Assembly: GCA_030340625.1 (NCBI GenBank)
Contig: JAOPHQ010002298.1
Coordinates: 124,001-188,000 of the forward strand
Origin: Merluccius polli
Lineage: Eukaryota > Chordata > Actinopteri > Gadiformes > Merlucciidae
Reading direction: 5' to 3'
DNA length: 64,000 nt
Within the stretch, counting starts at the first letter, position 1; each line of letters opens with the position of its first letter. The translations under genes were made by a program, and so were the position numbers. The notes beneath the pieces were generated by a model. The model made no database searches. It saw only the letters and a list, made by a program, of their open reading frames with translations, and was not told the DNA's origin. Positions 31,566-43,569 of this stretch are shown here, piece by piece.

Positions 31566-33703
31566 TTTTAATCTTCGCAACACTGGTTTATTTCACCTGG
31601 AATTCGGTGAGCATTCCATGAGTCCACCATCCTTGTAAGACCAATCTGGCACAACTGGCCAGTCAGGTTGGACACAGTATCTCACAAGGTTGTCGTCCAT
31701 GTCTAGTTCCTCTTGATCCACCAACTGCAGAAGGGCTGTCTTCAGTGGATAATTGACACGATTGTTGACCTCAGGCCAGACTCGTTCAACTATATGGTTC
31801 TGAAATTGCAACAAAGATTTGTCATAAGTCAATTCCTTCTGGTGGGTTAATGAAAAATATATATGTTACGGTCCATTAAGGAAAAATGGTCATTATGCAG
31901 AATTCCAAGTAAATCTTTAAATGTATCAACTCAGCAGTCATTATACATAATTACCAGGAAATCTGCATATAGACCACCTAAATGGGTATTATGCGCATTG
32001 ACCACTGAGCTAGTAAATTGAGAGTTTTACCAGGAATTCTGCTTAAGGACCATTTTCCCAAACGGACTATAACATAAAAAAACAATGCTCATCATGTAAC
32101 TACAATATAAACTTTGAATAAACTCCAGTGTGCTTCTACAGTTGTTTAATGTTGAGCTGTAACGAGATTTAATAAAGAAAGCTCTTCTTGGTCAAGGTTA
32201 ATGTTATGTTTATTGATATGTTTACTCTAACATTTAGAAAACCTAGCAATAGTAAAGAAAATGTATATAATGTATCCAAGAAAACAGTATGCTGCTGAAG
32301 CAAACCCAATAAAAGTAATAATAATAAAAGCAGGCAAACAGCAAGTACTGTGTTACTGAAGCAACCACACAAACTATTAAACTGTACACTTGTGGATGAA
32401 GTCTGTAAATAAGGCCTTCTCTCCTGATTATGGCGACGAGATGACAGCTGCTCCTGCATGAAGAGTGTCAAATAAAACTCCTTGCCATGATCTACTCGCA
32501 CCTGGTCCCACATACCATAGGCAAGTACTGCAGGCCTATTGGATGAAAGAATCAGTTTTAATTTGTGCCAAACTTTTCAAACTTTGTTCCAAATCAGTTA
32601 TTCTCAGTATAATATGGTTCATAATAATGTAGATGTCCAGCAATTATCATTTAGTCAAATTCTATTAGGAAAGCAGTAGCCATGTGTATGCAATATGTAC
32701 AACTATTTCAAAGGCTTAAGGGATAGTCTGGTATTTATTTGGGAACAATATATGTTGTTATTTCGTCGATTGCAGACTCTCTTTTTTTCTCTCATGTCTG
32801 AAAGGCATAATATAAATTGATAGGTGGTTTCAGGTCAATAAATAGAGAATAATGTCTGCAAATGACCATCGCAAAATAAATCCTTTTACCGTAAAGCAGC
32901 CTTTAAAACCAGAAAGCGACTACACTTATGTCATACCATGGTTATTACAATATCCAAAATCCCAGACTAGTCTCATATCTAGTCTAGTCTCATATCACGA
33001 TGTTGATATAATATTGATATATTGGCCAACAAACACTGTCTTGAAGAAATGACAGATTATCCTTTTAGTGTCCACAACAAAACATAGGCCATTACCTGAA
33101 AACATCTTCATAGATGGCAAGGTTGTTTTTATAGGCATTGTAGAATGCAACAACCTTTTTGCTGAAGCCATCAATGGCTAAAACATGGGTGACCCCAAAC
33201 ATAGCCAGTTTTTCATTTTGGTCCATATGAACCTTGTGACCCATGTAGTCAGCTTGATATGGTACGGGGTTGAGATTGCGGGCACCCTAAAAGAGAGAAG
33301 AAAACAATGTAAATATTTCATTGTATACAAAATCCCATTAGTCCTATGTACACTGCATTGGTTTCAGGTTTTCTAAATGTGACAATGCCTATTTGTTTTG
33401 TCCCTCTCAAATAAATGAATAAAATAAAAATGATGGCATTTTGTCTGGTTATACTATTATAGTTTTTAATCTTATACAGGTTAAATAACTGCAACAACAC
33501 ACATTAGCTCATAGTTACACAGAAATTCCACAAGATTGATGATGTAAAATATTATGGCTGAGACAGTAGCATACCTGACGTCTTGCTTCATGGTAAGGCT
33601 GATGCATAGTTCTGAGCACTGATCCAATTTGTGTCTCTGCTTCATGCACTCCTTTCATAGCGAGATACCCCTTTATCATCCTTCTTCCATATGTAGGTCC
33701 TGT

Positions 33704-33996
33704 CTAGAAAATAACAAATTAACATGATTCCCATATTCCAAAATCATATCAGCTGATATATGTTTATCATGCAATTAATGCAGAGTGCATGCATTTGGGT
33801 GTTTATGTTATGGGATTTGTCACTGCTGTGAGGTGTATGTTTACTGTGATTACTTACAAATAGCCTATGGTCGGCTGAGGCTATTTATTTTTTATTTATT
33901 TACTATTTGTTATTTATAATCATGATAAATCATGATGAACTTGCTAAGGGATCCCTTTAGAGATGCAGGACATAGACGTCTATGCATGTACTCTCT

Positions 33997-34054
<58 letters not shown>

Positions 34055-35285
34055 TTAGTTACATTCCCCTCTTTATTTTAACTCTTCCCCTACCTGGTAT
34101 GTCATATTTGTTTATTCTATTTCTTTGAATGTGATGCTGACCCAGGAGACTTAATGTTGACATCTAGGTTACATGGTGTGAATTATTGAATGGTAGTATT
34201 CTGCCCCTAGTTTGCAGTGTGAACACGCCCTAGTGGCCGAGTGTGGTAGTGAACCCTGCTATTCATATAGCCCTTTTTTCTGTGTGATATCCCTCACCTG
34301 AGTGACGGTTGCTGTGTAACCACGTATGGTGGAAGGTTGTATTCCGCCCCCAGTTTGCTGTGTGAACACGCCCTAGTGGCTGAGTGTGGTAGTGAACCCT
34401 ATACTTGTATAGCCCTTTGCTGTGTAGTATCCCTCACCTGAGTGACGTTTACCGTGTGACCACCTATGGCGGAATATTTACCACCAAGTATTTCTACTGT
34501 GTTGTAGTAGCCTCCCTGGGTCGGCCCGTAGCCCCAGGTATGTTCGTTTATGTTTTCTTTTGTTGATTTGTCTTTTTTTGTATGACTCAGTCTGACACTG
34601 TATGCCTGCCTTTCCGGCAAGTCCCATGGACTAGAAAATAAAATAAAACAAAACTTGATTATAACAGCCTGTGTTTGTATCCATTTAATTGGATAACCTG
34701 TGATAACCCCTGATTACACTTGCATGCCCGCACATGCCCTAACTCGCCCCCCCTCATTGATGACGCTTCCTCTACACACACCCACACACACACGTACGGC
34801 TGCGTGCAACAAAACATGCGCGTCACACCCGCTAACACTTACTCACTTTTAAGTTTTAAAATCCTGAGAATTAGACACATTTATTATTTTACACCCCAAA
34901 ATGATATAGACATCTGTGTTTTATGACCCCCCCCTATTTCCCCTCGTTTTTGATCCCATGCGCGTAACACACGCGCGGACACTCCTTTTTTGCTATTAAA
35001 TAAATAAATTAATGTTTTGATCCCATGCGCGTAACATACGCGCGGCCACTCCTTTTTCCTGTTAAATAAATAAATAAAAACAAATTCTAAATCCTGTAAT
35101 GGTAAGAGTGTATTTCATCCCTTTTTTCTGTTGTGTAGCATCATCACCACACACACACACACGCACGCACGTGCGCGCCGAACACATGCGCCGGTCGCTC
35201 ATGCACTCCGGACAAACGGTATCATAAGATTCCGTCTCGTTTATAACCCTTTAAGTTCTTGAGGATACAGGATACGACAAACAAT
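33704..35285. other. no gene seen; simple and tandem repeats
   Basis: (CT)n lies at about 33998-34049. A tandem pair of about 145 bp (CAGTGTGAACACGCCCTAGTGG in both) lies at about 34190-34475. Poly(C) is at 34927-34934, ATGCGCGTAACACACGCGCG repeats lie near 34960-35050, and (CA)n is near 35148-35162. No upstream integrase exon could be recognised. Confidence 0.6.
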
Positions 35286-35288
35286 ATC

Positions 35289-36526
35289 GGGGCAATTGCT
35301 CTGTCGCTAACTTAGCCACTTTTTAGAGTTTAACACGGTTTTAAACTCGTCGGTGACGCAAGAAGTCACGTGACGTCTTAAGCTCCATTGCTGTGTCGTA
35401 TGTACCTGTGGTTTAACCTGCAGCTGCGTTTTACCTTGATCTCAATTGCTGTGTCTTCAGAGAAATTCACATCAGACACTAGAGGGCGTATTTTGTGCGT
35501 GTTAGTCTAGTCTCGAAACGGACATGGTTTTAGAGGAGACTAAACCAGTTTGCAGGATGAAACAAGGCTCCATTATAACCGACACACACAGAATTAGTTT
35601 TATTAATTATTATTATTAGTATTAATAATAATGTATGATACATTTACACTTATTACGCCAGATAGGCCTTCAGTACAATAACAATATTGGACATAGTCGA
35701 TATGGAATGAGCAGTGATATTTCACGGCTCACGGGGCTCAGGTCTCGGTCGTGCGTCCGCTCAGCAATAGCGCTTCAACTTTCAAGCGCTTCCATAAATT
35801 CTTTAAATGTGCCGGGCTGCTCGGTCTCCTGCTGGAAGATTGTTAAATGTGTTTGAGAGATCATCCCAAACAGACTTTCTTCGGAGCGTGGTGGTGGTGT
35901 CTTTCCTCGCGTCTTCCACCGTGTCCACAACACCTCGAATGCAGTACAATAAATATCACTTCTGCTCCTCGTTATAGTTCTCTATCCGAGACATGTTCAT
36001 CCTGTCCCTCTCCTTCTCCGAGAATTTATAGGCGTGGAATTACCCTAATTACTCGCATATTAATTTGTCTTCAATTAATTAATCACGTTTGCATGCACAC
36101 CAAGAGAAATCAATGACAAGTAATTGATTGATTGACGTAGGTGAGGGCAGATTCAGATTCCAGACTCAGATTTCCACAAAAAGTAGCCTAGACTATTTCA
36201 TAATATATTTCAACATTATTTGCGTTTTATTATATTAAAGTTCACTTTACTTTATTCCCATTAAGTTTTTGTTGGTAATTATAGCACAAAATGCATCCAT
36301 CATTAAGTTAAGACTGCATCTGCTGGAGTATAACGGGAAATCAGAGTACTTCCGGTTTAACCCGAGTTTAACTAGGAATCAGCTGAACCTGTGTCGGTCA
36401 GTACACAGCAATCAGGTTTAACTTCGTGCGCAGCTGCGTGTTAAACTCCAAAACCTCCGGTTTACGGAGTACGGTTTTAAACCGCAGCACAGCTAACGCA
36501 ATGCTAACTGACAGAGCAATTGCCCC
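35289..36526 (-). mobile_element. decayed Harbinger-like DNA transposon
   Basis: The ends GGGGCAATTGCTCTGTC (35289) and the inverted GACAGAGCAATTGCCCC (ending 36526) form an approximately 17-bp TIR, flanked by ATC on both sides (35286-35288, 36527-36529). A 3-bp duplication and a Myb-like ORF fit PIF/Harbinger, although TWA is the usual target. The element sits between two direct repeats of a CATCACCACACACACACACA segment (about 35144 and 36537). Confidence 0.6.
35755..35994 (-). pseudogene. Myb/SANT-like DNA-binding ORF (Harbinger second protein), stops in frame
   Basis: The minus-strand frame starts MSRIENYNEEQK, hits a stop, and continues YLLYCIRGVVDTVEDARKD, TTTTLRRKSVWDDLSNTFN and LPAGDRAARHI. 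The W...F/W spacing and the LRRK(x)VWDDL block resemble Myb/SANT-like domains of Harbinger-associated and MSANTD-type proteins. Two or more in-frame stops make it a pseudogene. No transposase partner is left in the element. Confidence 0.55.
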
Positions 36527-38103
36527 ATCATGTTTAGCGTCATCACCACACACACACACACACACGTGCGCGCCGAACGCATGCGCAGGTCGCAATTTGC
36601 ATTGCGCTTTGATGTTCACGGGAAGAAAAAAAAATGACCATGCGCGTAACACCCCGCCCACACGCACGACCACGCGCGTGCGCGTGAAAAAAATTGTCCC
36701 TTATATACTACTGTTGTGTTTTCGTTACCTTAGCATGAGCTCTTTCTATCTAAATAGCGAGCAGGTCCTCTTCCATGGAGGTTGCCATGTTGCGCCACCA
36801 TGTTTCTACAGTAGCCCAGAACGGACAAACGGCCTTTCGTGTTTTTAAATTAGGTGGGTGACACCACAAATGCACCGGTTGGAAGATGAAGATAGAAAGT
36901 AGTGATGGCTCGTTCGCGAACGAATCAGTTCGAACGAACGACTCTTTAAAGTGAACGAACTGACCTCGTTCGCCGCTATCGTTCGACTCGTTCGTCGTCG
37001 TTCGTCTCGTTCGCTGAGTCTCTGACGCGCTGCTGATTCGCGGCGCTGATTCGCGAGTCGTTCCCTGACTGTGATTGACTCGAGGACTGAGACGTCACGA
37101 CTCACGAGAGCCAGCCAATCGTATTTAAATATCAGTGAAATGGTAAATGCATGCTGTCTTTGTATTTTCTGTGTCATGCCAGATTAATAATATATTTGAA
37201 TGTCTCGTCAATCTGTCTCGTTCTTTCATGGTACCTTCTCACGCACGGCAACCCGGCCGGGACCCCCACCTTGGTGGATCTTGATCTTGAGTGGGGGTGG
37301 CCAATGGCCATCTTCACAATAGTAAATAAAATATGCCCAGAATAAACACAACTGTCCATCATTAACTTTAAAACTCATCATTGCTAAATCAAGTCTATTA
37401 TCTTGCTGATATATTAAACATCCAATAATCTACTACGCAGTGGCGTCAGTTTGGTTTTAGAAGTGGTGGGGACAATAACCATAAGCTTGAGTGTGGTTTG
37501 AAAAGTGCTGGGGACCCTTATGTAAGCTATTCATCCATTCAACGCTGCATTACAATATGCTCTACATTCAGCGCGATTGTCAACGGGGGGGGACCCGCCA
37601 GCCGCGGACCCAGCACCGGACCCGCGGACCCTGGCCGCGGACTCAGCCGCAGACCCAAGTCCACACACAGCCCGTGTGCATGCTGTGAGGATGTCATCGT
37701 GCGCGCCTATCGCATGATTTAGACTTGACGGTTTCGGCAGGGGGGGGGGGGGTGTTCGTGATTGTCAACGGGAGGGGGGGGGACCGCGGACTGATGACGG
37801 GGTTGCGCGATCGTAACCACTGACGGCGGGGGGGGGGGGGGGGGGGGGGAATAAAAAAATAAAAAAGGTGCCGGATCCACCGTTGGAGGTGCCGGAACAT
37901 ATTCCGGCGTGTTCCGGCCCAAATTAAGCCCTGGATACTGACGCCAAAGGTACCCTCCCGCGTCTGTGTGAAACGATCTGGGGTCTCATAAACCCGTTCG
38001 CGGTGGTAAGAGATGAGCAGAGTCTACAGCGTCCGCTCGCAGAGCAGAGTCTACAGCGTCCGCAGTCTACTGTGAAACAATTCACTCCAAAAAGGGTTAT
38101 GGT

Positions 38104-38635
38104 CAGGGGTGCACATAACTTTTTTAGTGAGTTACTCATTTGAGTACCAGGAGATGGTGTTCGGTACGCACTCCACACGTAGCGTCGTTTCGATAATGAT
38201 AAAGGCGATTCCACCGCGGGTGGAGTTGTTGACGGGGGGGGGGGGCGGCGGCGGCGGGGGGGCTTGGGGGTGGCGGCGGCGGCGGGGGGGCTTGGGGGTG
38301 GTGGCGGGGGTCCAGTCCGTCACTGCCACGGAGCGAGTAACGGATGTCTCACAGTACGGATGAGCACGGATGTCTCACAGTAACGGACGTTGCGATCAGC
38401 TGATTTTGCGCAGTTCTCCAGTGTGCGCGCGGTGCACAGAGCACACAGCGCTGCGGCTCCGTTTGCCTTTTTTTGCAGGTGGGGAAACGCAGAAGTAGTA
38501 CAAGATACACGTGTAGTTTTATTTTGATGACCTGATGGTGAGTTACGCAAAAGCGCTGTAGTGGCACAAGTGACGTTACGCATCGCTGATTATGGGCGCG
38601 CATGCGTACTTGCGTACCAGTTATGTGCACCCCTG
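38104..38635 (+). mobile_element. hAT MITE with CAGGGGTGCACATAAC ends
   Basis: It begins CAGGGGTGCACATAACTTTT and ends GTTATGTGCACCCCTG, with the target duplication GTTATGGT at 38096-38103 and 38636-38643. The interior has GGCGGCGG and poly(G) runs with GTTGTTGACGGGG. This is the third nesting level here. Confidence 0.93.
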
Positions 38636-38640
38636 GTTAT

Positions 38641-38664
38641 GGTTAGGGTTAGGGTTAGGGTTAG
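38641..38664 (+). repeat. short interstitial telomere-like repeat
   Basis: About four GGTTAG units directly beside the right target duplication of the nested MITE. Confidence 0.85.
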
Positions 38665-39022
38665 CGTAATCTATCACCGTGACCGGGTTATTATTGGAGT
38701 GAATGGACGCTGTAGACTCTGCTCTGCGAGCGGACGCTGTAGTTGGGATGAGAACGGGCTGCGGTTGAGTATGTGGGGATTTTTTCGGTCGCAATTGGGT
38801 TTCACATTTTTAAAAGTGGTGGGGACAAAATTCAAATTATAAATAGTGGTGGGGACATGTCCCCCCCGTCCCCCCCGTAATCGACGCCTATGCTACTACG
38901 CCCCCCCCCCCCCCCCCCCCCCCCCGCTGCGTTTGGTTTGTCTAACTTTATCTTGAATTGGGGGAATGGGGCATTTTGATCCTGACATGTCATTATGCAT
39001 ACATTAAATAAATCTGTTGAAC

Positions 39023-39700
39023 TAATAAGCTGTATGCCTCACTGCGTGGAAGAGATTGGGATCATTCTTTTATGTGTAAGGCTACATCAGGCTTGACTTA
39101 AACATTGCTTTCCTAACTTTGTAAAACAAAATGCAACAAATAAATACATAGATACAAATTTGCTGAATTGTTATTTATTAAAATAATGGTATTTGATACC
39201 ACATCGGTCCCATTGTCACCGAGACCCAATCCAGCTATTTTGAGTCAGCTTCGGACTGATATCCGATATTGGCATCGGCCAACAGGCCAAACCCCCTTCA
39301 TGCAAACAATAAATATGGGTAGGCCAAATAAATGACCAACAGGTCAAAACTTAGTAACCCCAAACTCATTCTTGTACACTCTCCTTTTTCTATGAGGAAT
39401 CTTGTGGATGCTTCAAGATTGTTATTCGTCACATACACAGCCTACATATATATATAGATACACATATACACCCTACAACATGCATGTGAAATGTAATGAA
39501 ATGTAGACTTGGCCTACTCTCCAGAGACTGTAATTAAAATTGTGGCTGAATAAAGACTAAATGAATAAACTTCATATAGGAGGAATAGATTAAATAAACA
39601 TTGAACAAGGGGCATTATATTTTCAAGGCAGATGTATGCAGGTTTTCCAGGTAATGATCATCTTTTTGTCGGGCAAAATTAATAACTGAAGGCCTCTGTG
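39023..39700. other. no gene seen
   Basis: AT-rich unique-looking sequence with no element end or coding signal that I can recognise. Confidence 0.5.
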
Positions 39701-39714
39701 GCATGGAAATGTCT

Positions 39715-40080
39715 TCAGTTGTCCAAATCCTCTCCCATGGTCAAAGAGTGTGGGCTACAGGAAAATGCACTGTTCTTGTTCTCTTCTGGGATCTTGTGTG
39801 ATTCCTGACTGAGGACTGGACTGTCATCAGTTTGGCTCCTTCTGTATGGCTTGATGTGGTTTACATTGTATTTGTTATTTAATGTAGCCCCTTCAGAATT
39901 GGACAGTAACAAGCTTGCCACATATTGACGTAAGGGCCGGAAGAATCAGGCTTTATTCTTCCTCCCTTTCATCCCTGCTTCCTCATGTTGAACAGAAGCA
40001 CCTCATCTCCAACATGATAAACTGTATTTTGGTACTTCTTTTATACTCGTTTCGCATATGCCTGGTTTTGTTTGTCCTGA
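39715..40080 (-). pseudogene. integrase C-terminal fragment (Ginger/GIN1-like)
   Basis: The minus strand reads YHVGDEVLLFNMRKQG, then a stop and KGGRIKPDSSGPY, then in another frame LLLSNSEGATLNNKYNVNHI KPYRR. GD.VLLFN followed by KGG(R/K), a GPY block and a final KYNV.H.KPY is the chromo/SH3-like tail of Ginger- and gypsy-type integrases. There are at least two stops and one frameshift. It is probably the same gene as the catalytic-core pieces at 44850-45323. Confidence 0.55.
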
Positions 40081-40375
40081 GACTTGGAGATGTTCTCCAC
40101 TGATGTTTTTTTTGCAGTCTCCGTTGATTTTTTTTTTCATTCAAAAATGTAAGTCCTCTCCTCAGGAAGAATTATGGTGGAAAGCTTAAATGAAAAACAT
40201 TTTTGTAGTCCAGGCACATACAATATTACTGATAATTATCCAGATTAAAATGAATAAACATTTTTATAAATGTGCACACTATCTTGAAACATTGTTGTGG
40301 CAGCTAACTAAACAGTTAAATGGTTAATTACAAAATAACTTTCAACTTTTATGTGCAATTTATGTTGGATACAGC

Positions 40376-40581
40376 CAGTGGCGGCGCCAGACATTTTTTT
40401 CTGCAGGTGCTATGGGGGAGCTCGGCGCTTTACCGAGGGTGCTATGAAATGAGGCCCTCCTGGGGGTGGTCGCGATTGTTGACGGGGGGGGGTTGCTTCG
40501 CGATTGTTGACGGGGGGGGGGTGCTATGGCTAATCCAGGGGGGCTGTAGCACCCCCTAGCCCCCCCCTGGCGCCGCCCATG
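40376..40581 (+). mobile_element. hAT MITE, 206 bp, CAGTGGCGGCGCCAG ends
   Basis: The 15-bp ends are CAGTGGCGGCGCCAG and the inverted CTGGCGCCGCCCATG. The target duplication GATACAGC lies at 40368-40375 and 40582-40589. It contains two GCGATTGTTGACG-poly(G) motifs. Confidence 0.93.
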
Positions 40582-40714
40582 GATACAGCAGCTAAGCAAC
40601 AAAAAAAAAAAGATTTGCAAATTAATTTTACTATATACTATGCTGTAGCTCTGACTGGTGAAGAAAAAGCCACAAGCAATTATGATTACTTTTTAAGAAA
40701 GGGCGGTCTCAAAA

Positions 40715-41977
40715 CAAGTCACCGACTTCCTCACTCAGAACGAGCTGCTCGACAGGAACCAGTCTGGATTCAAAAGCGGCCACTCCACGGAAACAGCTCT
40801 GCTGTCTGTAACAGAAGCTCTAAGAACAGCTAGAGCTGCGGGCCAGTCCTCCGTACTGATCCTTCTAGACCTATCAGCTGCCTTCGATACGGTCAACCAC
40901 AGCATTTTACTATCTATACTCTCAAACATGGGCATCTCGGGCACATCACTATCTTGGTTCCAATCCTACCTCTCTGAGCGCTCCTTCATGGTGTCATGGC
41001 AGGGACATACATCCTCGTCCCAAAGCCTCGGTACAGGGGTCCCCCAAGGTTCGGTACTGGGGCCTCTTCTCTTCACCATGTACACTACTTCACTGGGCCA
41101 GATCATCCGCTCTCATGGCTTCTCGTACCACTGCTATGCAGATGACACGCAGCTGTATCTGTCATTTCAGCCAGACGACCCTACCGTCTCAGCACGAATC
41201 TCGGCATGCCTCTCCAACCTATCTGTCTGGATGAAGGATCACCACCTTCAACTTAACCTGTCCAAGACTGAACTCCTGGTTATCCCAGCCCAGCACTCAA
41301 TCAAACACAACATCAACCTAAACTTTGCCTCTACTTCGGTTGCTCCCACCAGGATGGTGAAAAACCTGGGCGTCATGATTGACGATCAGCTATCCTTCAA
41401 GGACCATATCGCCTCGATTGCCAGGTCGTGCCGCTTTGCACTCTACAACATACGGAAAATCAGACCGTACCTGAACCAATATGCTACCCAACTCCTGGTA
41501 CAGGCCATGGTCACATCCCGCCTCGACTACTGCAATGCCCTCCTAGCTGGCCTACCAGCTTGCTCGATAAAACCACTGCAAAAAGTCCCGAACGCGGCGG
41601 CGCGTTTGGTCTTTAAGCAACCCAAAAGAGCACACGTCACGCCTCTGCTCACTGACCTACACTGGCTACCGGTGGCTGCCCGAATCAAACACAAGTCACT
41701 GTCTCTTGCCTACAGAGTGATTTCAGGGTCTGCGCCTACCTACCTAAACTCAATTATAATGGCTTACACCCCCGCCTGGGCGTTGCGCTCATCACAACAG
41801 CACCGACTGGCCTCGCCCTCCTTAAACACAAGGCGATCTCAGTCGAGATCATTCGCATCTGCAGTTCCCCAATGGTGGAACAAGCTACCAGTTGCTACAA
41901 GAGCAGGGGCGTCCCTCTCTGTCTTCAAGAAGCTCTTAAAAACCCTTCTCTTCCGAGAGCACCTGAAACCATGTTGA
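40715..41977 (+). pseudogene. L2 reverse transcriptase
   Basis: One continuous open frame of about 420 codons, 40715-41977, starting inside the RT without its own Met. Motifs are RNQSGFKSGHSTETALLSV, LILLDLSAAFDTVNHSILL (catalytic Asp), GTGVPQGSVLGPLLFTMYT, YHCYADDTQLYLSF (YADD) and NLGVMIDDQLSFKDHI, followed by the typical L2 C-terminus WWNKLPVATRAGASLSVFKK. It is 5' truncated and lacks the endonuclease. No internal stop, so the insertion may be fairly young. Confidence 0.88.
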
Positions 41978-42172
41978 ATAATGAAGCCATGATGTTCACT
42001 CTGTTCACTGTTATTGAAGCTATGTTGATCACTCTTATGCTATTGAAGTTGAATCACCTTTGTCTTTAATGTTCTATAGTACCCATGTCAAATCTTATGT
42101 TACTGAAACTTGATTGTCTTCCTCAATTGTAAGTCGCTTTGGATAAAAGCGTCTGCTAAATGTAATGTAATG
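40715..42172 (+). mobile_element. L2-clade LINE, 5' truncated
   Basis: It holds the reverse transcriptase and the 3' UTR. The 3' end GTCGCTTTGGATAAAAGCGT followed by CTGCTAAATGTAATGTAATG is the characteristic teleost L2 tail. The 5' boundary lies just upstream of codon QVTDFL near 40715. Confidence 0.88.
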
Positions 42173-42255
42173 TTTTAAAGGACTCCAGAAACAAACTGAC
42201 CGGCATGTCAACAGGAACCTCATTTACATTACATTTTACATTTAGGGCATTTAGC

Positions 42256-43028
42256 TAGGGATGTCCGATATTGGCTTTTTTACCGATAACCGATAACCGA
42301 TATTGTTCAACTCTTCATTTCCGATACCGATATCAACCGATACCGATATATGCGGCCACGTGAAACCTCCGCTTTACACTCATTGCAATAGGCTTTATGC
42401 CGAGCGGAAGTGTGGATTAATAAATAAAAACAAAACAGCGGTAAAAGCTAGCGTGTGTGTCCGGGAGAGGGCTACTCTCCTCGGACATATTACTCTGAAG
42501 CCCCGGTGACGGTCTGGAAGTGCGGATTAAAAAAAAAAAAAAAAAAAAAAACAGCGGTAAAAGCTAGCGTGTGTGTCCGGGAGAGGGCTGCTCTCCTCGG
42601 ACACATTACTCTGAAGCCCCGGTGACGGTCTGGAAGTGCGGATTAATAAATAAAATAATGTGAGCGCGGTACAGCGGACCTGAACCGGTTGTGATAAGAC
42701 TGTTTCGCAGAATGCATTAGTATGTTGCGCATAACCCCTATTTTACTATTCAACGTAGAAACTTAATTCCAAACCACCGACATAACCACAGCTACAACTA
42801 GCGTCCCGCTACACGGCCGCACATGCCCAGGCTTGTTATTGAGACGGCGCGGCGCGTGTATGATGTCATCAAACCACGTCCTCACTTGAAACATAACAGA
42901 TGTCTGAAATTATTTCAAAATCGATTTCGGTATCGGTTAAAAAACCGATACCGATATTTTCCGATATTGATTTTTTATGCCAATATCGGCCGATAATATC
43001 GGTGGGCCGATAATATCGGACATCCCTA
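42256..43028 (+). mobile_element. non-autonomous hAT (TAGGGATGTCCGATATTGG ends)
   Basis: It begins TAGGGATGTCCGATATTGG and ends CGATAATATCGGACATCCCT A. The target duplication CATTTAGC lies at 42248-42255 and 43029-43036, within the L2 tail. An internal unit of about 130 bp (AACAGCGGTAAAAGCTAGCG...TCTGGAAGTGCGGATTAA) is tandemly duplicated at about 42410-42650. Confidence 0.93.
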
Positions 43029-43569
43029 CATTTAGCAGACGCTTATGTCCAAAGCGACTTACAATAAGTACATTTGTTAGAAGAAAGTGCAACAGTAAAT
43101 CGCTATCAGTAGAGTAAAGATTTTCTTAGAGTTTCAAGCACACCCAATTGCTAAGTTAACCGATTGCTAGTATACAACAGAGATAAGTGCGAAAATACTA
43201 AGTGCAGAATATCAATGTAAGAGCCAGGACATACAAACATAGAATAATTGCAAAGTTGTTTTTTTTATTAGTGGGAGGAGTAGTAGAGGAAGGATGCTAA
43301 GCGGGGTCCAGGTGAACTCTGAACAGGTGGGTCTTGAGTCTCTTGCGGACGCAGGTGATCGACTTTGCAGTCCTCACGTCAGCAGGGAGGTCATTCCACC
43401 ACAGCGGCGCCAAGACAGAAGAGTTGTGACTTAGCTGTGCGACATTTGCTTGCTCTCAGGGATGGTGGTACCAGCCGGCCGGCCAAGGTAGTTGTGCGGA
43501 GAGCTCTAGCCGGGGCGTGGGGTCTGACAAGTGCTTGGAGGTAGGTCGGGCGGTTCCGTTGACAGCCTT

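Larger units (their letters stand above)
26386..33703 (-). pseudogene. spliced DDE integrase-like gene (IS3EU-like?), frameshifted, 5' end not found
   Basis: Exons on the minus strand are 33703-33575 (YGRRMIKGYLAMKGVHEAET), 33286-33096 (MGHKVHMDQNEKLAMFGVTH, LAIDGFSKKVVAF), 32535-32388 (YGMWDQVRVDHGKEFYLTLF), 31799-31597 (VERVWPEVNNRVNYPLK) and 26690-26386, ending TQRNV-stop. Splice borders are canonical and phases agree. HMDQNEK, AIDGFS and VDHGKEF supply an acidic D-D-E/D set, as in integrase-like transposases. A frameshift near 31670, after DDNLVRYCV, breaks exon 4. The intron between the last two exons has been filled by 26761-31565. Upstream exons beyond 33703 were not identified. The superfamily assignment is tentative. 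Confidence 0.6.
37438..38892 (+). mobile_element. hAT MITE with CAGTGGCGTC/GACGCCTATG ends
   Basis: The target duplication CTACTACG lies at 37430-37437 and 38893-38900. Subterminal AGTGGTGGGGACA repeats occur at both ends. Inside are GCGATTGTCAACG-poly(G) motifs, very GC-rich stretches, and an inverted pair of CTACAGCGTCCGCTCGCAGA. It carries a further nested hAT at 38104. Confidence 0.92.
36900..39022 (-). mobile_element. TTCG-rich non-autonomous hAT, copy D, reversed, with nested hATs
   Basis: It begins (in plus orientation) TAGTGATGGCTCGTTCGCG at 36900 and matches the reverse complement of copies A and C. It is interrupted by the hAT at 37438-38892 and breaks off near 39022 at AAATAAATCTGTTGAACT, so its other end is lost. 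The left flank ATAGAAAG has no right partner. Confidence 0.85.

Noticed and set aside
28522..31638. Several ORFs of 66-196 codons with repeated LYVKGRGHGVPSK or ASKSISAIRTW
   Set aside because: They follow the tandem units of a non-coding repeat, shift frame between units and show no domain.
38641..38664. A true telomere or chromosome end
   Set aside because: Only about four GGTTAG units, inside a transposon and followed by ordinary sequence.
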